A stretch of DNA of 64,000 nucleotides. Origin: Boswellia sacra (Eukaryota; Streptophyta; Magnoliopsida; Sapindales; Burseraceae). The notes beneath the pieces were generated by a model. That model was not told the DNA's origin, searched no databases, and saw only the letters and a program-made list of their open reading frames with translations. Positions 26,115-36,719 of the stretch are shown here, one piece after another. Each line of letters starts with the position of its first letter. Position 1 is the first letter of the stretch. The position numbers and the translations under genes are program-made. The stretch lies in NCBI GenBank assembly GCA_013180625.2, contig SNVD02000403.1:62001-126000 (forward strand), written 5' to 3'.

Positions 26115-27343
26115 AATGCTCAAGACAAAAAGAAGTTTTTAACCGAGGTGAAAAATTTTTATCGGGATGATCTATATCTATTCAAATATTATCCGGATCA
26201 AATAATTAGAAGATGCATACCCGACAATGAGGTAAGTAATGTCATTAGTTTTTGTCATTCCGAAGCATGTGGAGGATATTTTTCATCTAAAAAAACAACG
26301 ACTAAAATCTTGCAATGTGGATTTTATTGACCCACCTTATTTAAAGATGTACATATATTTTGTACAACTTGCGAAAATTGTTAAAAATTGGGATCTATTT
26401 CAAAACAAAACATGATGCCTTTAAATCTCATTCTTGTTGTTGAAATCTTTGACTGTTGGGGTATTGATTTTATAGGACCTTTTCCACCATCATTTGGTTT
26501 TGTGTACATTCTTATTATAGTAGACTATATTTCAAAATGGGTCGAGGCAATTCTATGTTGAAACAATGATCACAAAATAGTTATCAAATTCTTGAAACAG
26601 AATATCTTGTGTCGATTTAGAATTCCTCGAGCCATTATTAGTGATGGGGCATACATTTTTGTAACAAACCATTTGAAACTCTAATGAAGAAAAATGGAAT
26701 AACCCGTAAAGTTTATACACCTTATCACTCGCAAATAAGTGAACAAGTTGAATTAGCTAATAGAGAGATAAAACAAATCATAGAAAAAACGGTTAACCTA
26801 AATCGTAAAGATTGATCTTTAAGACTTAATGATGCGCTTTGGGTTTACCGAACTGCTTTCAAAAAATCATTGGAAATGTCTCCTTATAGATTAGTTTATG
26901 AAAAACCTTGTCAGTTGCCTGTAGAAATTGAGCATAAAGCTTATTGGGCTATTAAAACATTTAACACAAATTTGGACAATAGTTGCAAGTTACGTAAACT
27001 CCAACTGAGTGAACTTGAAGAAATCAGGAATGAAGCTTATGAAAATTCTAAAATCTACAAAGAAAAATTGAAGGTTTTTCATGACAAATCCATTATTAGA
27101 AAATCTTTTGAACTTTCACAAAAAGTTCTTTTGTATGATTCAAGATTGCATTTGTTTCCTAGTAAACTTCGGTCTCATTGGACTGGGCCTTTCATTGTTA
27201 AAAATGTTTTCTCTCATGGAGCTGTTGAAATTGAGAACCCAAAGAATGGTAATATTTTTAAAGTTAATGGACAACGGTTAAAACCATTCTTTGAAAATTT
27301 TGACCAAAATAAAAAGTCCATTGCTTTAATCGATCCTTTTTAA
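26115..27343 (+). pseudogene. Gypsy C integrase
   Basis: The zinc-binding region reads CHSEACGGYFSSKKTT-KIL (26250-26315), then CTTCENC (26365-26385); one zinc ligand position looks changed. The core shows [12 protein letters not shown] (first Asp, near 26460), AIISDG (second Asp, near 26640) and [10 protein letters not shown] (Glu, near 26750). 26870-27343 is the C-terminal part ([33 protein letters not shown]) and ends without a chromodomain. It is frameshifted and contains stops. Confidence 0.88.
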
Positions 27344-27442
27344 AGATTGATTTTTCTCGGTCAAGTGACGGATACGACACTCCGTGACTTTTAAAGTCTG
27401 TTTTTTAGTTCCCTAAAAACTGTTACTCACCTTGCATTCATT

Positions 27443-28016
27443 TTGTTTTCTTCTTTCTCATTTTCTTCACATGGATACCATTCTCTTGAATCTGCACAGA
27501 CATTTCCCTCTCTTCCTCAAAATGATTTGCTTAAAATTTACAAAGCTTGCACGGAAAGACTAAGGATGTTGATGTGCAAGGGTGTTCCTACTGATTTAAG
27601 ATGGTTAATTGAAGCCAAGGTTCGCTTTTCTTTTGAATTTTCAGATGATCTTTTTTCTCACATGCCAGATTTGGGAAAAAGCTCTTACACCAAAAAGCGA
27701 AGAACAAAAAGGTTACAAGTTTGTCACAAATGTGCAAGATGAACTTGTAACTAACATTGCCGCTCCTTGGGATATTTTTTTAACAATCGAGAGGATAAGC
27801 TACAATTCATCAAGAAGGGACTGAGTAGGGAGTCTTTGGATAATATCCAATTGACTCTTGAGACACATTCTTGTAGACTTGTGCAGCGTGAAATTTTGAA
27901 GTTATAGACACAATTTCAAGAAGAGCAGGAACGTTATAGTCTTAGGAATCTGACTCAAAACAACCATGTTTGCCAGTTTATAAGAAAAATGGATGGGAAG
28001 CATATCCCCAACTCAT
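27443..28016 (+). pseudogene. Unrecognised ORF remnant downstream of gypsy C pol
   Basis: A broken reading frame in the element's sense starts at about 27443. It passes through DLLKIYKACTERLRMLMCKG and VPTDLRWLIEAKVRFSFEF, then after one frameshift through KGYKFVTNVQDELVTNIAAP and DNIQLTLETHSCRLVQREIL. It ends near 28016. I recognise no domain. It may be a gag-like or accessory ORF of this lineage or a second captured gene. Confidence 0.4.
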
Positions 28017-28352
28017 AGAAAGTGTTTAAGCTGTTTCTAGACGTAAAACCAAAGGAAGATGTGAGCCACAGTCACAACTACCTACACATATGCATGTGTG
28101 CTATTATTTTTGAATTTTAATACCTTACAGCTGTGGTTTTTGAATTAATATCTCTATCTTTCGGTCGACTCATGCATTTATAATGTCTTATTTCTGTCAT
28201 TTTTTTGAATTTCTATGCTTTATTGTCAAACTTTTTCAACAAATAGCCAAGCTACCTATATAGATGTCATCATTAGAATACTTTTTTGCACTCCATAAAT
28301 ATGACATCTCTTGTTCTTCACTTCACACATATAGTTAGAAAGTAGCATAGAT

Positions 28353-28903
28353 ATGGAAGGAACTTCAAAACATCGAATTCATATGGTTTATGAGGGAGGT
28401 GGCCTCAGGTTAATGGGTTGTGTGTGAACAGTTATACTCGTAGGAGGTAGTCAAGTTTTAGGTGTTATTCCTAAAGCTCTTGCTGTAGAAAGCATCATTG
28501 AAAAAACGATTAGGAAGGAGTTAGAGGTCTTCTCTATGCATGAATGCATAGCATATATGCTTATCAATTCGGATACCTTTATTACTTTACCAGGTGGCTT
28601 TGATACTCTCAAAAGAATTTTTCAAATTGCCTCTTGAGCCCAACTGAATCTCCATCAAAAACCATAGGTTTATTGAATGTTAAAAATTTCTTTGATCCTT
28701 TGATACATTTTGTTGATACAGCTGTGGAACAGAATTTTATCCCTCACACAGAGTGACAAATTCTTATTTCCATCGCTACTGTTAGTGAATTACTTGACAA
28801 ATTACAAGCAGTCGAGTATGAACTTGATCCAGCTATAACTCAAATTAGTTGGTCAGGAGGACAAAACAAAAAGTACAAATTGGATCTGAATCTCCATTTG
28901 TAA
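28353..28903 (+). pseudogene. LOG-like (cytokinin riboside 5'-monophosphate phosphoribohydrolase) fragment captured by gypsy C
   Basis: The reading resembles the C-terminal three quarters of plant LOG enzymes, which release active cytokinin bases from nucleotides. Pieces in order: MVYEGGG-LRLMG (usual VYGGGSxGLMG), GGSQVLGVIPKAL (GGxHVxGVIPKxL), MHECIAY-SDTFITLPGGFDTL (usual MHxRKAEM and PGGxGTxxE), then after a one-base deletion near 28663 IGLLNVKNFFDPLIHFVDTA, and ELLDKLQAVEYELDPAITQ near the end. Three in-frame TGA codons (28425-28427 and two later) and loss of the RKAE Arg and the Glu of PGGxGTxxE rule out activity. It is intron-free, although plant LOG genes normally have several introns. 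It lies in sense between pol and the 3' LTR; the N-terminus is missing. Confidence 0.82.
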
Positions 28904-29052
28904 TTTTTCTTGTCTTTTATTTTATTTGTAGCATTTTATTTTACGTGTCTTTCAGGTCGGCTCTTTTGAATAACTGAAGCTTCAGGTAATGTCTCTTATA
29001 CTTTATCTCTCTACATTTAAACATTGAGGAAAATGTTTCATTTGGTTATGGG

Positions 29053-29891
29053 TAGAGGTGTGTATATGGTGTGGTATGGTGTGGTATTGCTAGACCGTTA
29101 CCATACCCTACATAAGTCGGATTTTAGATTTTTATACCATATTATACCATTCTTGAATACAATACCATACCACATCCCCCATGGTAGGGTAAAGGCGGGT
29201 ATGGTATGGTATTTTCGGGTAGTTAACCAAATTGACCAAAATTTGGATAATATTTTACCATGTATTTTTAATTATTTAAAAGTTTATTTATAGCTTTTTT
29301 TTAAAGATTTTGACACTTTGAGTTCTTATTTTGACATTGTTTAATATTATGATTCATAAAGTTTATACTAAATAAAAAAATCAAGCAATTACATATCTTT
29401 AACAATACAAATAATCAAGTAACTATATATTCTATAACAACACAAATAATCAAGTAACATCGCATCTATAACAATACAAAAATATCATGTAACTACATAT
29501 TCTATAACAACACGAATACTCAAGCAATTACATTATCTACTACTTCCGAATTCAAGCAAAATAATAGAAAAATGATAGAGGATTAGGGATTTAGGGTTAC
29601 TCTTTTTATTATATACTCTATTAGTGTATATAACACTCACACATACAAATTATACATAACCAATTATAAATTGACACGTGGAATAATTTTTATTTTTTTA
29701 AAAGAAGTATGATATGGTATGGTATTTTTTGGTTTTTACAAAAATACCCACCACTATACCATACTATGGGGAGTTTTCAAAATCTTTACCATTCTACACC
29801 TTATATTTTTTTTATACCCTACCCTACCTCTACCATACCATGACGGGTATATCGAGTTAGAGCGGGTGGGCGGGTACCATGCATACCCCTA
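29053..29891. mobile_element. Non-autonomous hAT element (MITE) 3, 839 bp
   Basis: Starts TAGAGGTGTGTATATGG and ends CCATGCATACCCCTA. The duplications are GTTATGGG (29045-29052) and GTTGTGGG (29892-29899), 7 of 8. Subterminal sequence is rich in TACCATACC/GGTATGG words. Inserted in the tail of gypsy C. The ORF 29024-29293 is spurious. Confidence 0.88.
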
Positions 29892-30421
29892 GTTGTGGGA
29901 AGAAGCATAGTAGACATAAGTGTATCTTATATTTTATTTTTTCTTGCCAAAAAAAAACGAGTTAGTAATTAGATTCAGAGTGCAGTGTAAGGAGTTCAAA
30001 TCCTCTTGAGACACATTCTGAGTCAGGAATGGCAGAGTAAAGAGGGTCATTTTGAACTCTTGAAACACACTCTAACCAATCTGTCATTTTGTTTTGATTT
30101 TGCATTTTTGAAGACCCATTTTAGCTAACTTGATATTATTTAGTTTGATTTTTGAATTTTATAACGAGGATATCTTATTCACTTCACTTTGAATTATTCA
30201 AATCTATGAACTCTCACACCTTATCATTTAATAAACTGTTTGCTCATGTACTTTTTAAGCAAGCATTCATGAACCTTTCTTCACACACACATACTTTGAT
30301 GCATGATTGTAGGTCGCAAAATAAAATATTGCAATATTTAAGTTCTTTTGTTTTGTTTAGGATAACAACAAAAAAAAAGGAAAAGTAAAAAAAAAAGAGT
30401 TAAAGTAAAAAAAAAAACAAT

Positions 30422-30720
30422 TGAGGATAAGTTTAGTCTCGTAGCCTCCTTAATTCGAGCAATTAAGCCCAAGAGATGCCTCAACGCCTAATACCCTAAG
30501 ACCAACTGGTTTAAGAGCTATCGGCCCAAAGCTCGTTACATGGATTAAGGAGAAAGCTTAATAGGATTGAACATTGCACTATCCACAAGTTTCTAAGCAA
30601 AAATAAAGCATTGGCAACCTGAGTCGTTAAGCTCGTACGGGTGTCTTAACACCTAATACCCTAAGGCCAACTGTTCTGGGAGCCATTAGCCTAAGGCTTG
30701 CTACATGGGTTAAAGATGCA
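30422..30720 (+). repeat. Diverged tandem duplication in the gypsy C tail
   Basis: Two copies about 165 bp apart share CTAATACCCTAAG, CCAACTG, GGAGCCATTAGCC-like and GCTTGCTACATGG-like words (30484 and 30649). It lies between pol and the 3' LTR. An (AT)n microsatellite follows at 30731-30751. Confidence 0.6.
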
Positions 30721-31055
30721 TTGTTTTAATATATATATATATATATATAATGATGAATGAACGTCTCCTGCCTAAGGATGTTAGCCTTAATAAATATTAG
30801 AACCGATATGGCTTCTCTCTAATAAGCCCCATAGTCCTGTATCGACTGAGCACAAAAAGAAGGTTTTTTAATATCTTGATTAAATGGTACATGAGTCTTT
30901 AAAAAAAAGAGAAAAAAATCGGTTGAGAGTTTGTTTATTTGGATAGAATCAAGGAGAGTGCAATAATGACCACCTCGGATGTAAAATTCTATAAATCACT
31001 TCTAAATAATAACGCTTTAATTTCTATGGATTCGCAATAAACTGGTTGCGGCGTA

Positions 31056-32643
31056 TGATGAACATTAAAATGTATGTTTAATAAGAGCTTAATTCATCAC
31101 ATTACATTAATAGTGTCATTAAATTCCTCCACTTAAGCATATTTTTAGTCTTTACATCTTTTGAATTAACTTTATCTTACTTTTAGTTTTTGTTATAGAT
31201 TCGGTAAAATGGGCATAACTTTCTATATATAGATCAGAATGGCACAAATCTTAATTTTTTGAAAAGCTGATTAAATTATCTACAAGATCGTATTTCGCAA
31301 GCATCATGCAATTTGGGCTCTTAATGGACCGAAAATAGGCTTGAAGTGAACCTATCTATAGTTTCGGCCCAGCCTGACCATGCCTCCGTATTTTGATCAT
31401 ATCTCTTGATATATGAATCCAAATCGTATGAATCAAGATGTTCTAGAAAGGTGAGAAAAATATCTACAACTTTCATGAAGACATTTGATCAAAATTCTAA
31501 ATAATTTAGTGTCGAAATTGGTGGCCAAATTTGGTGCACATGATGATCCAAATTATCAACAAGATATTTTACAATTCACTTTGTAATTTGACAAGTTTGC
31601 CCCTGAATGTATCTATAAATAGAGGTGCCTTGTGACCCATTAGGCATCTTGGCTTTGGCTGGGATCTCTTATTATTATGTTTTTCCTCTTGTGTTTTGTT
31701 CTCTTAATGTTATTAATAAATCCTCTTTTTTTTTTGCAATTTATTTTCTTTCTTGCTTAATGTTTCACTAAATTCTCTTTTGCTAAAGTGTAAAGGTAAA
31801 ACCCTTGATATGAGAATAAGGATTTTCTAACCCTTGACATGTGCTTAATAATCATAATCTTTTGTTATTTATTTTATATGATTTATATATATTTCTCTAA
31901 TCAATCTTCACATCACTCGTAAAGTGGTGACCTTAATCCATTGTAGATAATCCTTAGCACATCAAATGCTTAGATCCTTTCTAGATGTCGTATGGTTTTT
32001 CCTTACCAAAGTAAGTCTAGTTAGGAACCTTGATTTGTTGTAGACATATGGTGATCGGCACATTGGATGCTTGAATCCATTTACAAGAAGTGGTATAGAT
32101 ATTGGTAATGAAACAAATATAATTCATATAATTATAGATATTGGTAATGAAATAAATATAATTATATAACTAAAATGGGCTTAAATGACATACCTTCCGA
32201 TTGAAACCTCCTTGATGTGTGGATTCCAATTGAGTTATAATTGGATAGTTTATCTTTATTTGATATATCAAGGGCGGATCTCCTAACCTTAGCCTTTATT
32301 ATTATTATGTTGTTTCCTCTTACTTGTATTTTAATTATTCTCATTTATTGTTTATGAACTTGTCCTTTTATTCGCTATTGTAGGTTTTACCTCTTATTTC
32401 CATAGATGGTTTTACCACCTTTTATTTTTGTTTTACATTTGAATGGTCAGTAGTACCGCCTACCATCTTTACCTTTATTTGTTAATATTATCTTGTTATT
32501 TATTTGGATCATTCATACTATATTTGCTCCTCCTTTAGTTTGTAGCGCTAAATCCCCTTCCCCGTGGATCGACCTTGGTCTTATCGGGTTTATTACTTTG
32601 ACACTCCTATACTTGGGAGATAATTGTATTTTTGGATGTGTCA
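31056..32643 (+). repeat. Gypsy C 3' LTR
   Basis: 1588 bp, starting TGATGAACATT and ending GGATGTGTCA. It shows many substitutions against the 5' copy and a short extra duplication near 32096-32160 (repeated ATATTGGTAATGAAA). No classical purine tract stands directly before it. Confidence 0.88.
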
Positions 32644-32928
32644 CAATGTATTGTTCAAATGGAACTTGTTGATATAGAGCTTATAATACCAAAGCCTGCA
32701 ATAATAGACTAAAGCAATACAAAGTTGTTATAATCAAATTCTAAATGTCAAAATCAAAACATAAATAAAATAAATTTAAACAAGCAAATCAAACATGGTA
32801 TTAAACAATACAAAGTTTTTTAAGAAGTTACAAAGGATCCAAATTCTTAACCTGATCTTCCATATAGTGTATGTGTATCTACGTAACCTAGTACAACATT
32901 TATTATTTAACAGTAAAAGGTTATATTG

Positions 32929-32956
32929 CTCTTAGGCATGACGCATGCCCTAAGAG
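32929..32956. repeat. Imperfect hairpin in the hAT 5' side
   Basis: CTCTTAGGCAT (32929-32939) pairs with ATGCCCTAAGAG (32945-32956) with one bulged C. Confidence 0.5.
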
Positions 32957-33049
32957 TAAGAGTTCTTGACCGAGGTTGTTTCAATTATTTTCATCCTCAA
33001 TAACCTTCATGCATATCATAAATATCAAATGTTTAAACAATATTTAATA

Positions 33050-34036
33050 TAGGGTTGGCAATTGTACCCGGGCGGGGCCGGGTACCCAGCTCCCCGGCCC
33101 GGAAATGTCCGGGGAATTACCCAAAATTCCGGGGAACTAAGCCGGGGACGGGGATGAATTTTCCGGGGATTACCCGGGGCTGGGCAGGGGCTCCCCGGCT
33201 CGGAATAATAATTTTTTTTTTATAAATTAATAAAATTTAAAAGCCCAATACTTTAAAAGCCCAATACAACTTAAGTTTCCAACAATAATAAGCATATCAA
33301 GTCCAAATCATAAAAATACAAGACCAGCCCGAATACAAAACCCAATTAAAATATTTATGCAAAAAAATTCATATTTAAATTAATGATTTCTTAATTATTA
33401 TATGTATTTTCATCATTGATATTTTAATTAATAATTGACTAACTTAGTAAAAAAATTTATAGAAGCATTTACACTTTATAAATATAATGAAGCTACATTT
33501 AATAATTTAATAAAAAATTAATATATGCAAAAGCAATGTCTAATTCAATAGAAAAAATTATAAATATAATATTAAGAAAAATAATAAAAACATGTGTTAA
33601 TGGGGCGGCTTAAACCTTAGTACAAGGAAGGATTTATCCCCAACTTACCACCAGGCTACACTCATTTGTCAAGTATTAAACTGAATAAGAAAAATTTTAT
33701 AAAAATAATATTAACTGAAAAAAATAGCCGCTTATGGGATGGCTTGAACCTGGGCATTGAAAGAAGACAAAGACACCCAGCCACCACTGGGCCACAGCCA
33801 CATTGTTAATGAAAAAATATGAAACAAAAATATAAGTACTAATCTGTCACAGAAAAATAAAAAAAAATACAACCCGGGGAAATAACCCGGAGAATTCAAT
33901 TCCCCGGCCCCGGAATATAATTCCCCGGCCCCGGAATTTCCGGAGAAATTTCCAGGGACGGGGAATTGAATTTCTTGCCGGGGCCGGGGACGGGGAACAG
34001 GGTCCCCGGCCCGGCCCTGGGTTTTTGCCAACCCTA
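33050..34036. mobile_element. Non-autonomous hAT element (MITE) 4, 987 bp, GC-rich ends
   Basis: Starts TAGGGTTGGCAA and ends TTGCCAACCCTA, a perfect 12-bp inverted repeat, with the exact 8-bp duplication ATTTAATA (33042-33049, 34037-34044). The outer 120 bases at each end consist mostly of CCCCGG/CCGGGG words, while the middle is AT-rich. The ORF on the minus strand (33732-34031) is an artefact of these words. Confidence 0.93.
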
Positions 34037-34943
34037 ATTTAATACATGTTCAGAGAAAAATAACACTAATGCATAAATGGCAAAGTTGATGTCTCTTCCA
34101 TAGCCCGTAGGATGCATGATCTAAAATTGACCAAGAGAGAAGCATAATAGTGTAGTAGTTGAAGTTATTTGGATATATTTAGACATTTTGATCCAAAAAA
34201 AGCATAGAACTTTGTAGCAGTTTAAGTTATTTGGATATAGCTGTCACTTTGAATTTATAATTAAATAAATAATGAAAGATACACAATAATATATACATCT
34301 AGAATTTGAGTCTCCTTCAATTAATTGAGTAAATTTTTAGCGTCATTTTCAAAGAAGGTCACTCGCAACCATCCAAAAAGAAAAAGCCCTCATTTTGTAG
34401 AACTATATAATTAAAATTAAATAATGAATAGTACACAATAATATATGCAACAAAAGCTTACACCATCCTTATTTACTTAAATCAAACACCATATTCACAT
34501 AATTAATATTACAATAGGAACATATAATCACAAGCATTACCATATGGCAAGTAAATAGAGAAAACCATGAAGAATATTGAACATCTCAAACCGCAATCAT
34601 GTCATATTATCCAATTTCCTCTTTGAAAACAGCAATAAATTTTTTTTAAAAAAAAAAAAAACCTATTTTGAGAAGTACTTTTCATCACTCAAACCTGTCA
34701 AACACTAAACTTAAGCCAACCAGAACTCTTGGAGGCACTTAACAGTCAACATAAAACCAAGTCAAACTTTCATTTATCATGAAACCACAAGAACCAAACG
34801 TTTTAACCCAAATCACACAATGCAATTGCAAATACAAATACTAAAACTGTTCATTACAATGCAGCAATTTTAGTGTAAAACTAAGAAGCAGTGCAGAGCT
34901 ACAATGAGAAACGAATCAATTAGCATCCTAAGATCAGCATACC

Positions 34944-35560
34944 TGAATCAACGCGATAAAGACAGCGAAACTCACATACAGATCGATGACCTGCACTCTA
35001 ATCTATCAACAAAAAGGTGAGCTTTAGCTTGAAAGAATGATTTTATACACAAAACGGCGTAGAGCTACTCAATTAAGTCGTACGTTCTTGGGCATTCATT
35101 ACAACTACATATTTCTAACAAAATCCCAACACATAAAATAATTGACAATCATGTATTGTACAAGGTTTGGTTTTGGTCTTTTAAGTATCAAATCAAAGTC
35201 AAGCAACAAATTAGAGAGCAAATAAACATAGATCCAGTTATCAACTTAAATTAGTTGTCAAAAATCTCAACAAATAAACACAGATCCATCATAGCACTTA
35301 AGCAAAGCCAAGTGGAGACCATAAGCAATACTTGAAGAGTAGAGACCCAAGCCAGGAGAGGCTATGAAGAGGAGAGAAGATAGAAGAGTAATTAGTATGA
35401 GAGGTGGAGGGTTAAAGGCAGCGATGGTGAGCAACGCTTGGCTCGTAAAGAGAGCGAAGCCGGAGAGGAGATAAGACGAGACTTGAGCAGAAAGGTTTGT
35501 GAGCGACGATGGAGAAAAGATGTGAAGTTATGCCAGGTGACAGAGTTTTTTTATTTTGAT
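34944..35560 (-). other. Possible spliced 5' leader within the hAT right arm
   Basis: On the minus strand 35540-35300 is pyrimidine-rich (many CTCTC and TCTTC words), as in plant 5' leaders. A short exon-like stretch follows at 34991-34944, bounded by TGCAG before and GTATGC after. This could be the spliced leader of the hAT transposase gene (start at 17567, beyond gypsy C) or a captured host promoter. No coding match was found. Confidence 0.3.
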
Positions 35561-35892
35561 TTTTGAATTAGGTTTAGTAAAATAAAAATTTTAAATGATT
35601 TAATTTAGTTCATGTCAATAATCATATCATCCTTGTTATCCTTGTCATCTGTGTTTTTACTCATATTTGTGTTAATCGCGTCATAAATGTGTTCATATCG
35701 TAAATATATTATGTCATAATCATGTTTGTGGGTTAAAGACCATCAACCCGAATACGACACGATTGTTAAATGGGTTGAAAATTCTGATAAAAACATGATT
35801 AAGCCAAAACCCAAACCTGCTAAAACACATGTCGTGTTAAGTCATGTTCATGTGTTTTGTCGAAAATTGCCACCACTAGCCATATATATGTT

Positions 35893-36659
35893 TAGGAGTG
35901 GCAAAATAACCCGACCGGGGGCGGGGACCTGGAAAACCAGTACATCCAGGATCGAGGAATTGCTCGAAAAACCGGGGTAATTGGTCGGGGACGGGGTGTG
36001 ATTTTTCTGTCCGGTCGGGGTCGGGACTAGGGCCCGGGTAGAAGTGCCTGGGCCGAGAATCCGGAATTGAATTCGGGGTATACAATTAAAATTAGAGGTT
36101 GCATCAATTTAGTCCATCAATTTTCAATTCTTAAACATAACCCCATAAGCCTACAAGCTATTTTTCTAAATAACTCATAAAACCCTAACAACTTAGGCCT
36201 AAGCCCAGACCCAGCTTAGCCCACCTAAAATAAATTAAATGAGTTTTGAAAGTGTTGTAATGAAGAGATTCAAACTCATTCCCCCTTGTCAACACAAGAA
36301 AATAGGATGAACCAAACCACTCGGCTGCAACCTACATTAGAATTAAGTGTGCAACAAGAATTTTAATAATAACTTTTTTACATAAATTAAACGAAATGCA
36401 ATTCAAGATATTCGAACTGCTTCTCTATGGGAAACAATAAGACAATAACTGTGGTAGGACACCGCTGGGTAGCCCACTTTGCATTGAATTTCGCATGCAA
36501 TATGTATATAACAAGGAAAAAAATTTAGAATTAAAAAAAAATTGCACAACCCAGGTTCTAATCTTAGGTTATTGGAAAACCCGGCCCCGACCCTTGGGTT
36601 TACAATTGATGACCGGGGCCGAGGTCGAGGACCCCCGGCCCCAGATTTTACCATCCTTA
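35893..36659. mobile_element. Non-autonomous hAT element (MITE) 5, 767 bp, GC-rich ends
   Basis: Starts TAGGAGTGGCAAAAT and ends ATTTTACCATCCTTA, with the exact 8-bp duplication TATATGTT (35885-35892, 36660-36667). The ends are rich in GGGGCGGGG and CCCGGCCCC words, like MITE 4. It is inserted 6 bases beyond the hAT right target duplication, in copia E sequence. Confidence 0.9.
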
Positions 36660-36719
36660 TATATGTTTGTTAGCTCCAAAATCAATTATCTATTCTTTGT
36701 TTTCTAAATCTATCATATT

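Larger units (their letters stand above)
17955..32643 (+). mobile_element. Ty3/gypsy element C (Athila/Tat-like), 14.7 kb with insertions
   Basis: LTRs are at 17955-21850 and 31056-32643; the near-perfect 5-bp duplication is CAATA (17950-17954) and CAATG (32644-32648). The order gag, protease, RT, RNase H, integrase is that of Ty3/gypsy on the plus strand. A long tail follows pol (27344-31055) with an unrecognised ORF remnant, a LOG-like gene fragment and a MITE. No chromodomain was seen. The sequence after the 5' LTR resembles the GCGCCGTTGCC primer site of Athila/Tat elements. Many stops and frameshifts and diverged LTRs mark it as old. It inserted into the hAT element. Confidence 0.9.
13089..35878 (-). 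mobile_element. hAT DNA transposon split by nested insertions over 22.8 kb
   Basis: The 8-bp target duplication GCCATATA flanks both ends exactly (13081-13088 and 35879-35886). The termini are inverted: TAAGGGTGGCTATT at the left and, reverse-complemented, TAGTGGTGGCAATT at the right. Both ends carry subterminal words such as CACGATTATGACATG and ACGATTATACCATG. The transposase lies on the minus strand (17567-14310). Gypsy C (17955-32643), a SINE (15076-15282) and MITEs at 15330 and 33050 inserted later. Subtracting these with their duplications leaves about 5.9 kb, long but possible for an autonomous hAT. The link between the two ends rests on the matching duplication and the terminal similarity. 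Confidence 0.75.

Noticed and set aside
28353..28903. Functional LOG gene
   Set aside because: Three in-frame TGA codons, one frameshift, missing N-terminus and damaged signature motif.
30731..30751. AT microsatellite (and those at 41965, 52773 and 59411)
   Set aside because: Ordinary simple repeats; no feature depends on them.
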